Shown one piece after another: positions 11,635 to 23,500 of a stretch of 64,000 bases of DNA. Each line of letters opens with the position of its first letter. The stretch's first letter is position 1. Location of the stretch: contig VZTJ01005471.1 of NCBI GenBank assembly GCA_013397795.1, positions 68,964 to 132,963 of the forward strand. The letters run 5' to 3'. A model generated the notes under the pieces. That model worked only from the letters and a program-made list of their open reading frames with translations. It did no database searches and had not been told where the DNA came from. This stretch comes from Orthonyx spaldingii. Its lineage: Eukaryota; Chordata; Aves; Passeriformes; Orthonychidae. Made by a program: the position numbers and the translations under genes.

Positions 11635-14255
11635 CTCATTAAGGGTCTGCAATTTAACTTAAAACAGAAATCAAACTTTTCATGTGCAAGGAAGTAGTAA
11701 AAAATTGCTTGCTGGTTTTCAAAGAACAAAAAAATTATGCACTTTTCTCATGCTAATAACAGGACCTTGTTACAAGCAGCTGCTAAAACAGCTAAATGTT
11801 ATGTTTCTCACCGAGTTACTCTATTTTCAATTCCTTATAGCTTTGCTGAGAATTTAAGTATTTATTATCAATTTTTCCATGCTGTTAAATGTTACTAAAG
11901 TGTTTTAGCCACTTTTGAGAACAAGAGCAGGAAAAATAGTTGTTGTGCACACTGACTGTATCTGATTTTCCTGAGAACCTACAGTACACCTAGACTATGG
12001 AATACAACTTTGAAAATTCGCCCTTTGCAAAAATCTGAGCTTTGGGGGAAAAATTTTTCAAGTTATCCTTTTTTTTTTAGAAGATAAACTAATAGTTGGC
12101 TCCTAGAGTTTCAGAACACCATCCCAGAATGGCTGATATTTTGACAATTTGCGTCAGCAATATTGCAGATCAATTATTTCCATTGCCTAAACCCCACAGC
12201 TCCTCAGTGAAACGGGGCTGGCTGGGAGAATAAAGTAGCATCATTCCTAAAATCCTCTCTTTGTTTCTGAGGGCACAGTGCGTGCTGCTCTGGGACACAA
12301 AAGGCAGCCCGTTTCTCATCTGAGGGTTCCTGGCAAGACCAACAGTCCTCTCTGATGGAAGTGTTTGAGGCCTGCTCTTCCTGCTGGCTTCAGGGAAGGG
12401 GAGGAAGTTTTGTGCACATGCAGAAGTTATTTTTTCTATCCTGCCCTAGATGCTCACCAAATTTGAGGCCTGTGCTTCAACATTTTACACTAAATACATC
12501 TATATTTATCTGTAACTTCTGCCACAATCATTGCCCAGATAAACCCCAAGTTGCCTTTAAATCTGCATTTTTTCCAGTGTCCAGCTGTGCCTGTGGGCCT
12601 GGACAGAAACAAGCATTGCCACTGAAATAGGAATGACAGTGTGCTGTTCTCACTTCATCACTCAATCCTTGCAGTGAAGATTCTGGTGTCTTCAAATGCA
12701 CTAAAATAAAACAAGTACAAAGTGTCCTCCTGTGCCACTGAAAGCTTAACTGTAGTGAAAATGCTAGGATTGACTCCTGAGACCTCAGTGTTATGAAACA
12801 GAAAGTAAAATTAGGAGGTAATAATGTGAAGTTACCGTATCAAAGAAACAAAAGGAAAGAGAAACAGCAGAGTGCCTCGCATGCAGCTGGCACTTCTGGG
12901 CAGCTCTCTGAGAAAAGAGCCCATGTAGTGGCAAAGTCAGGAAGCCATTTCCTTATGGCTTATTTTGCACCAGGAGTAGAGCAAGTGCTGTTGTAAAAAT
13001 CAGTTTACTCTTAGGAACACAATGAACTTACTCTCAACTGTGCTGCCTTTCATACTATGACACAGTCTGACACCTACAAACACTGTTCTTGGTGTATCTG
13101 TCACCTTATCCACAAGGACACAATCTGGTGAAAACAAGTAGCAAGTACTACCAACCAGGCCTAAGAAGGAATAGAAAGAAATATATCCAAGTGGGTAAAA
13201 AATGAAGCAGTGTATTCATCAGAAAAGTAAACAGGTCCAAACAACTATACTGCCACGACACTTAAAGGAAGCAGGTGCCTCTCCTATCCAATCATTCCTT
13301 TGGAGTCAGCTATCACTGCAGTAGGGTGCAAAGTTCGCTGCTGGAAAGCGAAAATTCTTTTTTTTTTCTGGGGTAGGATCACATTTTTCAGTCTCTCCAA
13401 AGCACTTGCAACTCAAAATAGTATTTTTTACGTCAAAACTGCATCCTGAGCTATTACGAGTTCTACAAAAATACAGGGTATATGATGTATCAGTGATATT
13501 TCACATTTCCTTAAAAGACTTTTGAAACAAAAGGGTTCCATCAGTTTATCATGTTTACTCTTCAAGAAACACTTATTGGAGCATCTCTCCTGTATTTCAA
13601 ATAACTCTTTGGATTTTGTTTGATTTCATAAGAGAACTGTCTTTTAAACATGCTAACCCTAAGTATGCCAATGTCACACTAGATGAAGCTGTACATGATT
13701 TCACGGAATTAAAGCAGCAATGGATCAAAGATCTTTCCAATTTTTTAGAAGTGTATGGACAGTAATATCCAGCTGTTTGCTACACCTAGACTGAGTGCTG
13801 TAAGAAAAAGTGTTAGCTGGTTCTCAGTAATTAATTATCATTAGGCAAAAGTGCATCATCTTTCTGATTGTGCAGATACCTGGAGGGAAGGTGCTGAATT
13901 TGTCATATTAATACTAAAATGACTAAGCCAAGAGGAAATACAATTTTGTTCATGTCTGTTACTTAACATTCTGATTTATTATACAAATATGTATTCCTTA
14001 CCAATCTTCAAATTTCCAAATAAAAGAACCATTGTAAGACACTTCATTGAGCACTCTGACCAGTATTTTTCTGCAGCACTCTTTCAAAAGAAGACAAAAG
14101 ATCCCAAACCAAAAGAAATGTAACACTCCAGTTCCCCAGTTTTAGATTTTTCCTGCTCTGGGCTGAGTGAACAGCACGTAACTGTGCAAGTAGTTTTGCT
14201 CCCATCTGTATTTCTCTGTCTTTAAATATTGTGGAAAAAAAAATACTAAAAATCC

Positions 14256-14503
14256 TTAATACATATCCCTGTAGATTTCCTGTAGTAAAGGGTGTAAATG
14301 TGCATCAGATTCAGTCTTCTTGATTATCTGAACAAGCTGAGCATGCTCTGTGACAAGCTGTCGGAGGTCAGCCATTTTTTGGAGAAGTTTTGGGAAGAGG
14401 AAGGTGTCGTCAGGATGGTTGGTTTGCAAGTGAAGTTTCAGTACATGCACAATGCTCTCCTGCATTTTTTCAATGTGTCCTACATTTACAAGACCAGGAC
14501 GAT
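14256..14503 (-). CDS. PPARA: PPARA terminal coding exon (residues 387-468 and stop)
   Basis: The acceptor TTGAGAACAG precedes ATCGTCC, completing Asp387 of DRPGLVNVGHIEKMQ. The exon encodes helices 8-12: the dimer-surface helix 10 (LRQLVTEHAQLVQIIKK, with His440) and AF-2 helix 12 (PLLQEIYRDMY, with Tyr464). The stop is at 14258-14256. Residue 455, between helices 11 and 12, is His (codon CAT) where the human protein has Ala. The intron before this exon is only 176 bp (14504-14679). Confidence 0.98.
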
Positions 14504-17500
14504 CTGTTCTCAAAACAAGCAAAAGAATACATGTCATAATTTTATAATGATTCCTTGAAGTGCAGTTAGTGGTAGAACTGAATCTTCCAGAGGATAGAAG
14601 CTTTTCCATTAAAATTATTAATTCATGAGAGGGAAATATTAAAATTTACTACCTTAGAGAACAAATATGCAATGCTTACCTCCACAGCAAATAATGGCAG
14701 CAACAAAAAGGGATATATCGCTATCATCCAAATCCAGTGCATTGAATTTCATTGCAAAATCAAATTTTGGCTCCATTATATCACAGAACGGCTTTCTCAG
14801 GCTTTTCAGGAACTCCCGGGTTATAAAACCGTTCCCATAGGCCACCAGCATCCCGTCCTTGTTCATCACAGAGGCCAACATGGCAAATATGGCTTCATAC
14901 ACCCCGTACTTCAACAGCGTCACCTGATCGTTCAAGTCAAGGTTGGAGAAGCCAGGGATGGATTTGGCGAATTCCGTGAGTTCTGTGACGGTCTCCACAG
15001 ACGTACACTGGCAGCAGTGGAAGATCCGAACTTCTGCTTCCTTGTTCTGAATCCCATTGGCCACCAGTTTTGCCACCAGGGTCTTCTCGGCCATACACAA
15101 GGTATCCATATCATGTATAACAAATGGCTACAGAGGAAAAAAAAAAAAAGCCAGTTCAGTCACAAAATAATGGTTATTAATAATTTTCTTCCTAAAGAAT
15201 AAGAATTTTGATAAACTTTGACTTCCATGCTAATCAGTCCTCAAGGATCAGTAAACCCGGAGTTCTTTTATCTTTCTCATCAAGACAAACACTGTATGAC
15301 AGAACTATAAACTGCAATGCCTAACAAGTCTGCTCTGCAAACAGCAATGCAAATAGTCAAAGGTAAAGATGTATGGCATATCTTTAATTTAGTTTTATCT
15401 AACAGTTACAGCGAAGCTCCAGCACTCCTGTGCTTGTTATGCACATATCCATCTCAGAGCCAGTCCCAGGGGATTCACAAGACTTTTATTACCTTCTCCA
15501 GAAGTCCAGGTTATTCTGCCTACACTCCTATTGATTCCTAAACTAACTACACTTGATGCACATCATGATGCTTTCCCTAGGGGGAATACAGACAGTCATT
15601 TCAATACAGGACAGCATATTTGCATAAGAATGTGAACCCTGCACTACTCTTGTGTTTTATTATCAGATTTTCATAGAAAATGTCCCAATTGCCCCAACTT
15701 TCCAGGTGTAGCTGGTGCTGAGTCATCTCTAAACAGAGAATCTCACTAGATCATCAAATACGAAATTTGGTCTCTTCCGTAATCCCCTTGTTTCAAAAGG
15801 TACATGCTTCACAAACAGATGAGCCACTCTCTTAAAACATCATATCAAAAGCAGCATTCAGATTTTCTTACAAACAATCAGAACCCAAAAATATTTTGAT
15901 AGATATCTGCAGAGCAATAATCAAAACAAAGTGCAATCCACTACAGAAAAACAACCAACCCCAGTGCTTCCCAGGCTAGCAAAGTCACAGCAACTGAGCT
16001 TGAACAGGAATTTAGTTCCATACACACCAAGCACCTTCCCTGTGCTGTTTTGCTCATCTCAGATTAAATACCATGGGGAACACATACTGTTCTGTCAGGA
16101 ACTCATAGGATTCACTTGTCTCATTCAGAAAACTGTCCAACAGGTCAGTTTACTATGGCTGTCCATTTTTAAATGTTTATGGCCACTGCACATTCCATCT
16201 CACCCCAGCACAGTTACACAGAGCAGAACTTTTCATGGGAAGGTAGATATGAGTGAAAAGTGGCAGAACAAGAAACACAACACATCTCTAAACCTTTTAA
16301 AAATGTACACTATCTTACACACTTTTTAAAAAAAATTTAACACCATTTCACTATGGAGAAAAGAGATATGGCTAAAGACATGGGAGCTAAATTAAAAAAT
16401 GACACCTTGTCACCATGAAAAATGCTCATTCATTCTGAAATTAATTGTAGTGGTGCCAAAAATTAGGATTCATTGAAATCAGCTGTTAATGCACAGTTCT
16501 GAAACAGGTAGGTTGCTAATTACAAGAAAATCCTTCTTTTAAAATTTGTTTTTCTGCTGAAAAGTCAAAACAAAATGAAAATATTTCTTTTCTTATGAGA
16601 TGATGAAATAGCCTAAAACCCCTCTGCTCTTCCCTGCATATGGAAACAATTGGAAGCACCCTGTTTGTAACATCCTAGGGCTGATTGTTCACTAATTTTT
16701 ACGTGCAAATTCACCCGGACACGCGCGTGCTGGTCACTGTTGGCTGGTCAGTCTGGTCAGTCCCGTGGCTGTGGCCACACACATTCAAGTACAAGAACTG
16801 GGATGCAGTGCTCTGGGATCCATCCCTGCATGTGTGACACGTGTGGCTTACGGTTTTGACACAGGGTAACAAGCACAAAAAGGATCTCCTGCAGAAACCC
16901 CTCAGTGAGAAGCTGAAGGTGGTGTTTACCGTAGGCTCACATCAGCCTGTACCCCTAAAATGTTTAAGCCTGTGCCTAATTTTACACACCTCTTCAATAC
17001 AATGAAAAAGACTGGGATAATTCATGTGTCTCTCTTCTAATGCAGAAAGCTGTAGGCTTGGCTAGACTAGACTGCTATATGCCAAATTCCATAATGTAGA
17101 AGACAGCTTGCTTACAATTTTTACACACTTACATGGTTTTCATTATGGCATATGTAAAATTTCTTCCCTGCAAGTTTTTACTGAAACTGAAGTTGCTGGT
17201 AAAATAAGATACTTATCTTCTACATAAAAATAACAAAAATCACAGCAGAACTTAAATAAATATGCATAAAGTGAAATAAGTGAGTCCTTACATCGATTAT
17301 ACTCTCCCATGTGCTACCAAACAAAAAGCAGTTGATCGAATCAGGTAGACCTTGGCTAAATTACCCTGAAAGAAAAATAACTTCTACACCATATGTGTCT
17401 TCACAACCTTGCTTGCTTCTGCCTTTCAAAGGAACCATACAGAAGAGACCAGGAGGGCTGGGTGAGGAAATGGCCAGCACTGTAAATAAAAAATTACAAA

Positions 17501-20500
17501 CTCAAGTTTTCTTTCCCCTCCTGCCATAAATACTATTCTGATTAAAAGTCATGAAGAGTGCCTGCACACCCTACAAGGTAACAGTACTTACCCTGGCATT
17601 TGTGACAGAAAAACATATTTTTTTTTCACTGTCATAATAGAAAATTAATTTTAAACCATTCTCCCCATATCAAGAGGTATTCACATTCAGATGTCACTTC
17701 ATTTTTGATTAAGAACAATAATTTATGGTTATGAGTTTTTACTTACAAGGTAATCACCTGATTTTCCTAAAGTTTCTTACTAGTCTGATAGTGGTTAAAA
17801 GCCACCATATTTACCACAGATATTACCTTTGAATATTTCACGTCTGTATTACCATGATAGTTATTTTCTAAAAGATTTGCTAAAGAATTTACCAAATTAT
17901 TACAAGCACCTTATGTACCTGTCAGCTTTATTTTAAAGTAACAGAAGAAGTACTTACTGGATTGTTATTGGTTTTCCCTGCAAGGATGATTCTGGCTTTA
18001 ACCTTGTTCATATTGAAGTTTTTCAGGTAGGCATCATGAATTCTTTTGGCAAGTGATTTAAGATCTGCCATTTCTGAATCTTCTACATAATTTTCACCTG
18101 TTAGAATTTCTGCTTTGAGCTTGGCCTTCTCAGACCTTGGCATTCGTCCAAAACGTATTGCTGATGGGAAGACAGAATTGTAGAACAAACACAAATTATA
18201 CAAGAACTTAAGCCCTTTACCATTGCTGCTTAAAACAGTAAGATTTTTCTGTCTAGAAAAACTGAGGTAGAGGTGAAGAAATCTCCTCTTTCCCAACACA
18301 GTCAGTGACTAATATGCTAAACCAAAGGAAATCAGGTATTTCAGAACACAAACTGGTATCTGCAGTGAGCTAGAACACACCCCTTTTTCCTTTTACATTA
18401 CCTAAATACTTGTATTTTGTTTTCTCTCCATTGAGTTCTACAGCTCCCAATATGAAACTCAAGGTCCACCTTGGGAACTCCTCAAAAACACTGAGTAAAC
18501 TCATGACAGGAGCTTGGCAGAAAGCACACACACAAGCTGGAGAGCTGCAATGGAGCCAGGCCTGAATCCCACTGCTGGCTCAGAACCTGCAGGGGCATTC
18601 AGTTCTTTATTCAACAGATCTGTACTGCCAGTGGGAACCCCAGCCCAAAGACCTGCATTTACAGCTCAAAGGCTGTAGGCAACAAAACCTCCTCTACACA
18701 CAGCACTCCACACTGCTTTCTCAACAGACTAGCCCTTCAAGACTGGAGAGGAGAACAGTTTGAATACCCAATCCAGTCATTAGGATATTCTTCCAAGAGG
18801 CAGAAGATGCAAGTTTGAAACACCTCTGGGTATGGAGGTCTCCCTGTTTTTGGGCCAGTGGTCTTGCCATTCATGGGCATGTCCACATCCTTCTTCAGTT
18901 TCAATTTCAAGCTAAGCCAGCCCCATTTTACCCTTGGGAGGTGTGCAAGGGTTTGAGATGGCTCATACAATGAGTTACTTGTGCCACATTTCAGCATCCA
19001 ACCAGTGAGGACAGGAACTTAACTGCCTACACTGAGAAATTCAGGGCATGAACAGCACCAGCCCTTCAATGTGCCCAAGGGATCTTCTCATGACATAAGC
19101 AGGTGACTCTAGGCATGATCTGAAATACAGCTGTGGACTTCAATGGAAGGCGTGTTTGGAATCTGGCTTGAGTGCTTCCTTCCCCTTAAAGGTGGGTTGT
19201 CACACCAATCTGTTGAAAAGTGGAAGAATACCTGCCCTAAACTGAAATTTAGAGTTTTAAGATCACGGGTGTAAGTTCAGTTGTAACTCTTTTTCTGAGA
19301 AGTATTGCCAGCAAGTCAGCAGTCATCCCTTTTCCCTGCTGCTTCCCACATGTTTGCTGCAATAAAACCATGGCTGCTCCTGTCAGCTGGAGCACAGGTG
19401 GCCACAGCGTTTTTGGGATGAAACAGCTTCCCATGATGTCAGTTCCTCCCAACCAGCATGGCTCCCTGCTCAGCTCCAACCTGAGACGTCACTTTGATGT
19501 CCAGCTGGTCATCCCCAGCCTTGCAGAGACTACCAACCCTCTCCCAATGGACTTCAACCTCAGGCAAGGCTCACTACAAGGGAGACAGGCTTCTGCAGAA
19601 CCAGAAAGTCAACTCTCCCAATGCCTCCTGCTGGGACTGTAGACTACAGCGTCACAAGCAGCTTCCCCAACCATGTTCCCACCCCACCTATGCTGACTGC
19701 ATAGTTTCCTTAGGAAGTTTGCCTCCTAACCCAGAGCTTTTCACCTATTTTCACACTGCACCTTCCCCCAAGCTCAGCCTAGACAGTATCAGAGTCAAGC
19801 AGGGAAAGCAAACTACTGTCATCTGGCCAAGTGAGATGTGCTTTCTCATGGCTTTGCCTCTCCCTCTTCACCCATGTTGCTCAGCAAGCTACGTCCTACA
19901 CAGAGAACTGCCTCGTGGGTTGAAATTGGTCTGTAAGCCACAAGCTTGCCACCCTTATCTTAAACCACGAGCACAAACAACAACATAACTTTTAAACTGA
20001 ATATCTCAATGCTCTGAATTTTTACCATTCTGTTTAACAAACAACCTACCAGATTCCTGTTGCACAGTCAGCACAAACCTTTGCCCTCTCCCCCCACTTT
20101 TTGAACCACCTGCCCAAGAGCTGTTGCACTGTAACCTGAAAAATAAGGAAGGCTGCTTTCCTACAGATTTCTATCCTGCGTCACTCCCCCTCACAATGAA
20201 GCAGTTGTTCTGCTACTCCTCTACAAAACCCTTGATCAGAGTTCTTCCAGTATTGAAAGTGTTTCAATGGGAGTACTGGTGCCAAAGGTCTGGGGTGAAG
20301 AAAGAAAATAAATGAACATTCATATGGACAAACTGACACGTAGCACAACTGTGTAAAGCTCATAACAGCATCTTTGGCAGTTCAGTATCAACCACACGAA
20401 CCCATCAGAGAAACCCCCGCAGCGATCTATCCTGTAAAAAACCTGAGGTTCAATTAATGTGTGTGAGTAAAAATGCTATCCAAGTGTCTGCCTCCAGGAG

Positions 20501-23500
20501 CAGACTCTGGGTAGGAACAAACAAATTAAGGGCACTCTTACCTACCATTATGTGACATTCCAACTGAAAGGCACTTTTGAAAACGACAGTATTGGCACTT
20601 ATTACGATTTTTTTTCTGAATTTTGCAGTTGCGATCACATGTATCATAGATGAGTTTTAAACGAATTGTTCTTCTAAAAAAGCCCTATAAAAAGTTTGAA
20701 AAGAACAATATGTAATGTTAATGAATGTTGACTACTAAGCTTCAATCATACAGGTAATTTTTTTTCTTTTCCTGTTTATTAATGTCACAAGTAAAACAAT
20801 GTAACAAAAATAACCTGTCCAAAAGTATGAATCCATGTAGTGGTGTGTCTGAGGGCATGCACAGAATGGAGAACACGAAAGGAGGGAACAGCTCTCAGTC
20901 CTCTTTCTTGGAAGAGAACCAAGAACCCAAAGAAACCGAGCAGATTTGTGCTTAAGGATGAAGCAAAACAGTCACATATTGCTTTTGTACGCATTCCCTC
21001 AGCGTCCTCTGTCAGAAGTACCCCTCATCTTTTAACCAGGGTAGGTCACACACACAGAATTAACCCATCCTTCCTGCACCCAGCAGATGTCAGGGGTGTG
21101 AGGACACAGCAGGGTGTGCCGAAGAGCCGAGGACACAACGCTGAGCGCTGCAGAACAGCCTCTACCTCAGCTGCTCTTTCCACCACATCTCCAGTCTGCA
21201 ATGCCAAGTTGGTCACACACTGTCCAGCCACAGGGTCTGCAAATCCACAGCCATCACAACATTTTGTGTCACATCACAGAGCAACATGTCATTTAGGCTG
21301 TGGGACACACACCTGGTTATGAACTGGTTCCCCACCTCTAATAGATATTCTGCATCATTCCATAAGATTTACATTCAAATGATCATACTGACATGAAGGA
21401 AAACTGTACACAAAGACCATTATTTCTCTCCTGTGACATTCTAATATAGAAAAAGATGGAAATCTAAAACACTGGAGGAAAAAGAAAAGAATCTTACAAT
21501 TCGTGGGTCATATAATCCCAAAAATGATGCATTAATGAGAAGAGTAATTTTCCCCAGAGATACGCCCGGGCCCCAAAACTACAAGAGGTACAAGACTAAG
21601 TGATTCAGGCAGCATGTGGTGGAGGTAAGAAACTTGGGATTTGTTACTGTTATAACAGGAATGTGGCATACTCCTCCCAGCCATACTCCCAACACAAATA
21701 AAACACTAGTGGAGCAAGAAGGCTTTGAATTTTTTTTTTTTTTTTGGTCACAGTTTAGTGCTTTAATATTTCACTAACTACATCCAGAAAAGCAGCATTA
21801 AAATTATCATTGTGAATTGCTCCTGCTTGATGAAGGTCTGGTATTGAGTTATGGTATCTGACCAACTTAATTCAGAAAAAAGACCACAGATAGGTTTATT
21901 ATTTAAATAATTGTAATGGCTAGAACTATAGTAATTAAACATATATGTACCAAATGTTTATCATCATATTACCCCATAAATAAAGCAACATGATTTAGGT
22001 TCTTAAGAAGAAAATTATGACTGTACCTTACAACCTTCACAAGCATGTACTCCGTAATGGTAGCCTGAGGCTTTATCCCCACAAATTCTACATTCAATGT
22101 TTAATGCTCCACTGGGTGATTCATCTATGCTACCTGGAGCTGTGGCAAAATTAATGGATGAAGGACTGGATGCTGGTGAAAGGGTGTCTAAAAAAAAAAA
22201 AGGAACACTTCATAAATACTATACTATCAAGACTGATACAATTTCTATACTAAGACCACACAAAAAATGAGCTTATTCTAAAAAATAATCTTGAGTTAAT
22301 CGTCATGAAGTGAACTAACAATTTGACCATAAGTCTTTGAAAAATAATTCATATTTCCAGTGCAAACACATACAAAATACAGGGTGTACTTTGCTAATTT
22401 TGATGAGACAAAGGATGTCAAGAAGGAAAAAGCCTTACTGAAGTGACTCTGGCAACAAGAATTAGATGGTTGATAATGGACCCAAGAAATACACACCACA
22501 CCAGTGTTCTTTGCAGAAAGGCTGTGAACAGCTCATCTTGGCTTTACATCTTCCATCTCTTGTGCTGCAGGGATGAGCAGGGGATCTCTTGTTACAGTAC
22601 CACAAGAGACACATTCCTACTTCACACAGATACACCTCAGATACATGTAAGGACCCCTGACCTTCGAAGTGCTACTAATAATTTTAAATGACAATCTAAA
22701 TTGAGGCCTAAAAAGCAGATGGACAAGTCCTCCACACCAGTAGAAAGGCTGAACAGATGTTAAAAGGAAGGTAACACAAATACCAGCTTCTAAAATAGTC
22801 TAGCTCAGATATTTTGTGCTTTTCCTATAATGGGAAAAGCATTTCTGAATTGTACAATGAAATAAACTTGCCAGACGTGCCACCAGTAGATGAACACATT
22901 ACAAAACTAACACGTTCCAACTTTAATTATTTCAATTAATATTTCCACCTTGTTTGAGGAAAATATTTTCTGAGGCCAGAATTTCTTTTATCTTCCATCT
23001 TGCAACTTGCACCACAAGACTTCAGCAAATTAATGGGTGTGTTATTTTAACAGACAGATTAAGAAACACTCATGAATGTAGGTCAGCAAGTATTATGTTG
23101 GAAAAAACCTTGGCACAGAACTCAGAGTCTGCATTGCCAGCGCTGCCAAGCCCACAGGCATCAGAGTCATCACGAACAGCCTCAGCCCCAGGATTTTTTA
23201 AAAGTGTGATTTCATTTTACTTGCCTTATGGAATTTGAGCCTTGGAAGTTTACATTTTGCATGTTCTCTAACCACAAAACCAGTAGGTTTTGCAATGAGC
23301 ACTGAATGCTCCATGAGAAGGTGACAGTAGAAGCTGATCTAAATTATTGTAGGCCTTGCATACACCTACACTGAAATAATTGTAAAACCTTGTGTCTCTG
23401 AAGGACCACGTTATAAACAAATATACACATACATAAAGCACATCATAACTTTTCCTGTACACGGCATCTCTCTGATGAGAAGGTCTACAACCAAAAGGGA

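Larger units (their letters stand above)
7194..14255 (-). other. PPARA: PPARA 3' untranslated region (inferred extent)
   Basis: AT-rich DNA directly after the PPARA stop codon in transcript order, without recognisable coding sequence. It contains a long poly-T run at about 11609-11634 (poly-A in the transcript sense), an AATA-type microsatellite at about 10948-10967, and minus-strand AATAAA hexamers at 13975-13980, 11861-11866 and 7188-7193. Assignment as one UTR is inferred from the known length of this UTR in mammals. If a proximal signal is used, most of this is intergenic. Confidence 0.45.

Noticed and set aside
19494..19988. 164-codon plus-strand open frame in a PPARA intron
   Set aside because: No family motif, no clear splice context and ordinary composition. 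Kept only as a low-interest finding.
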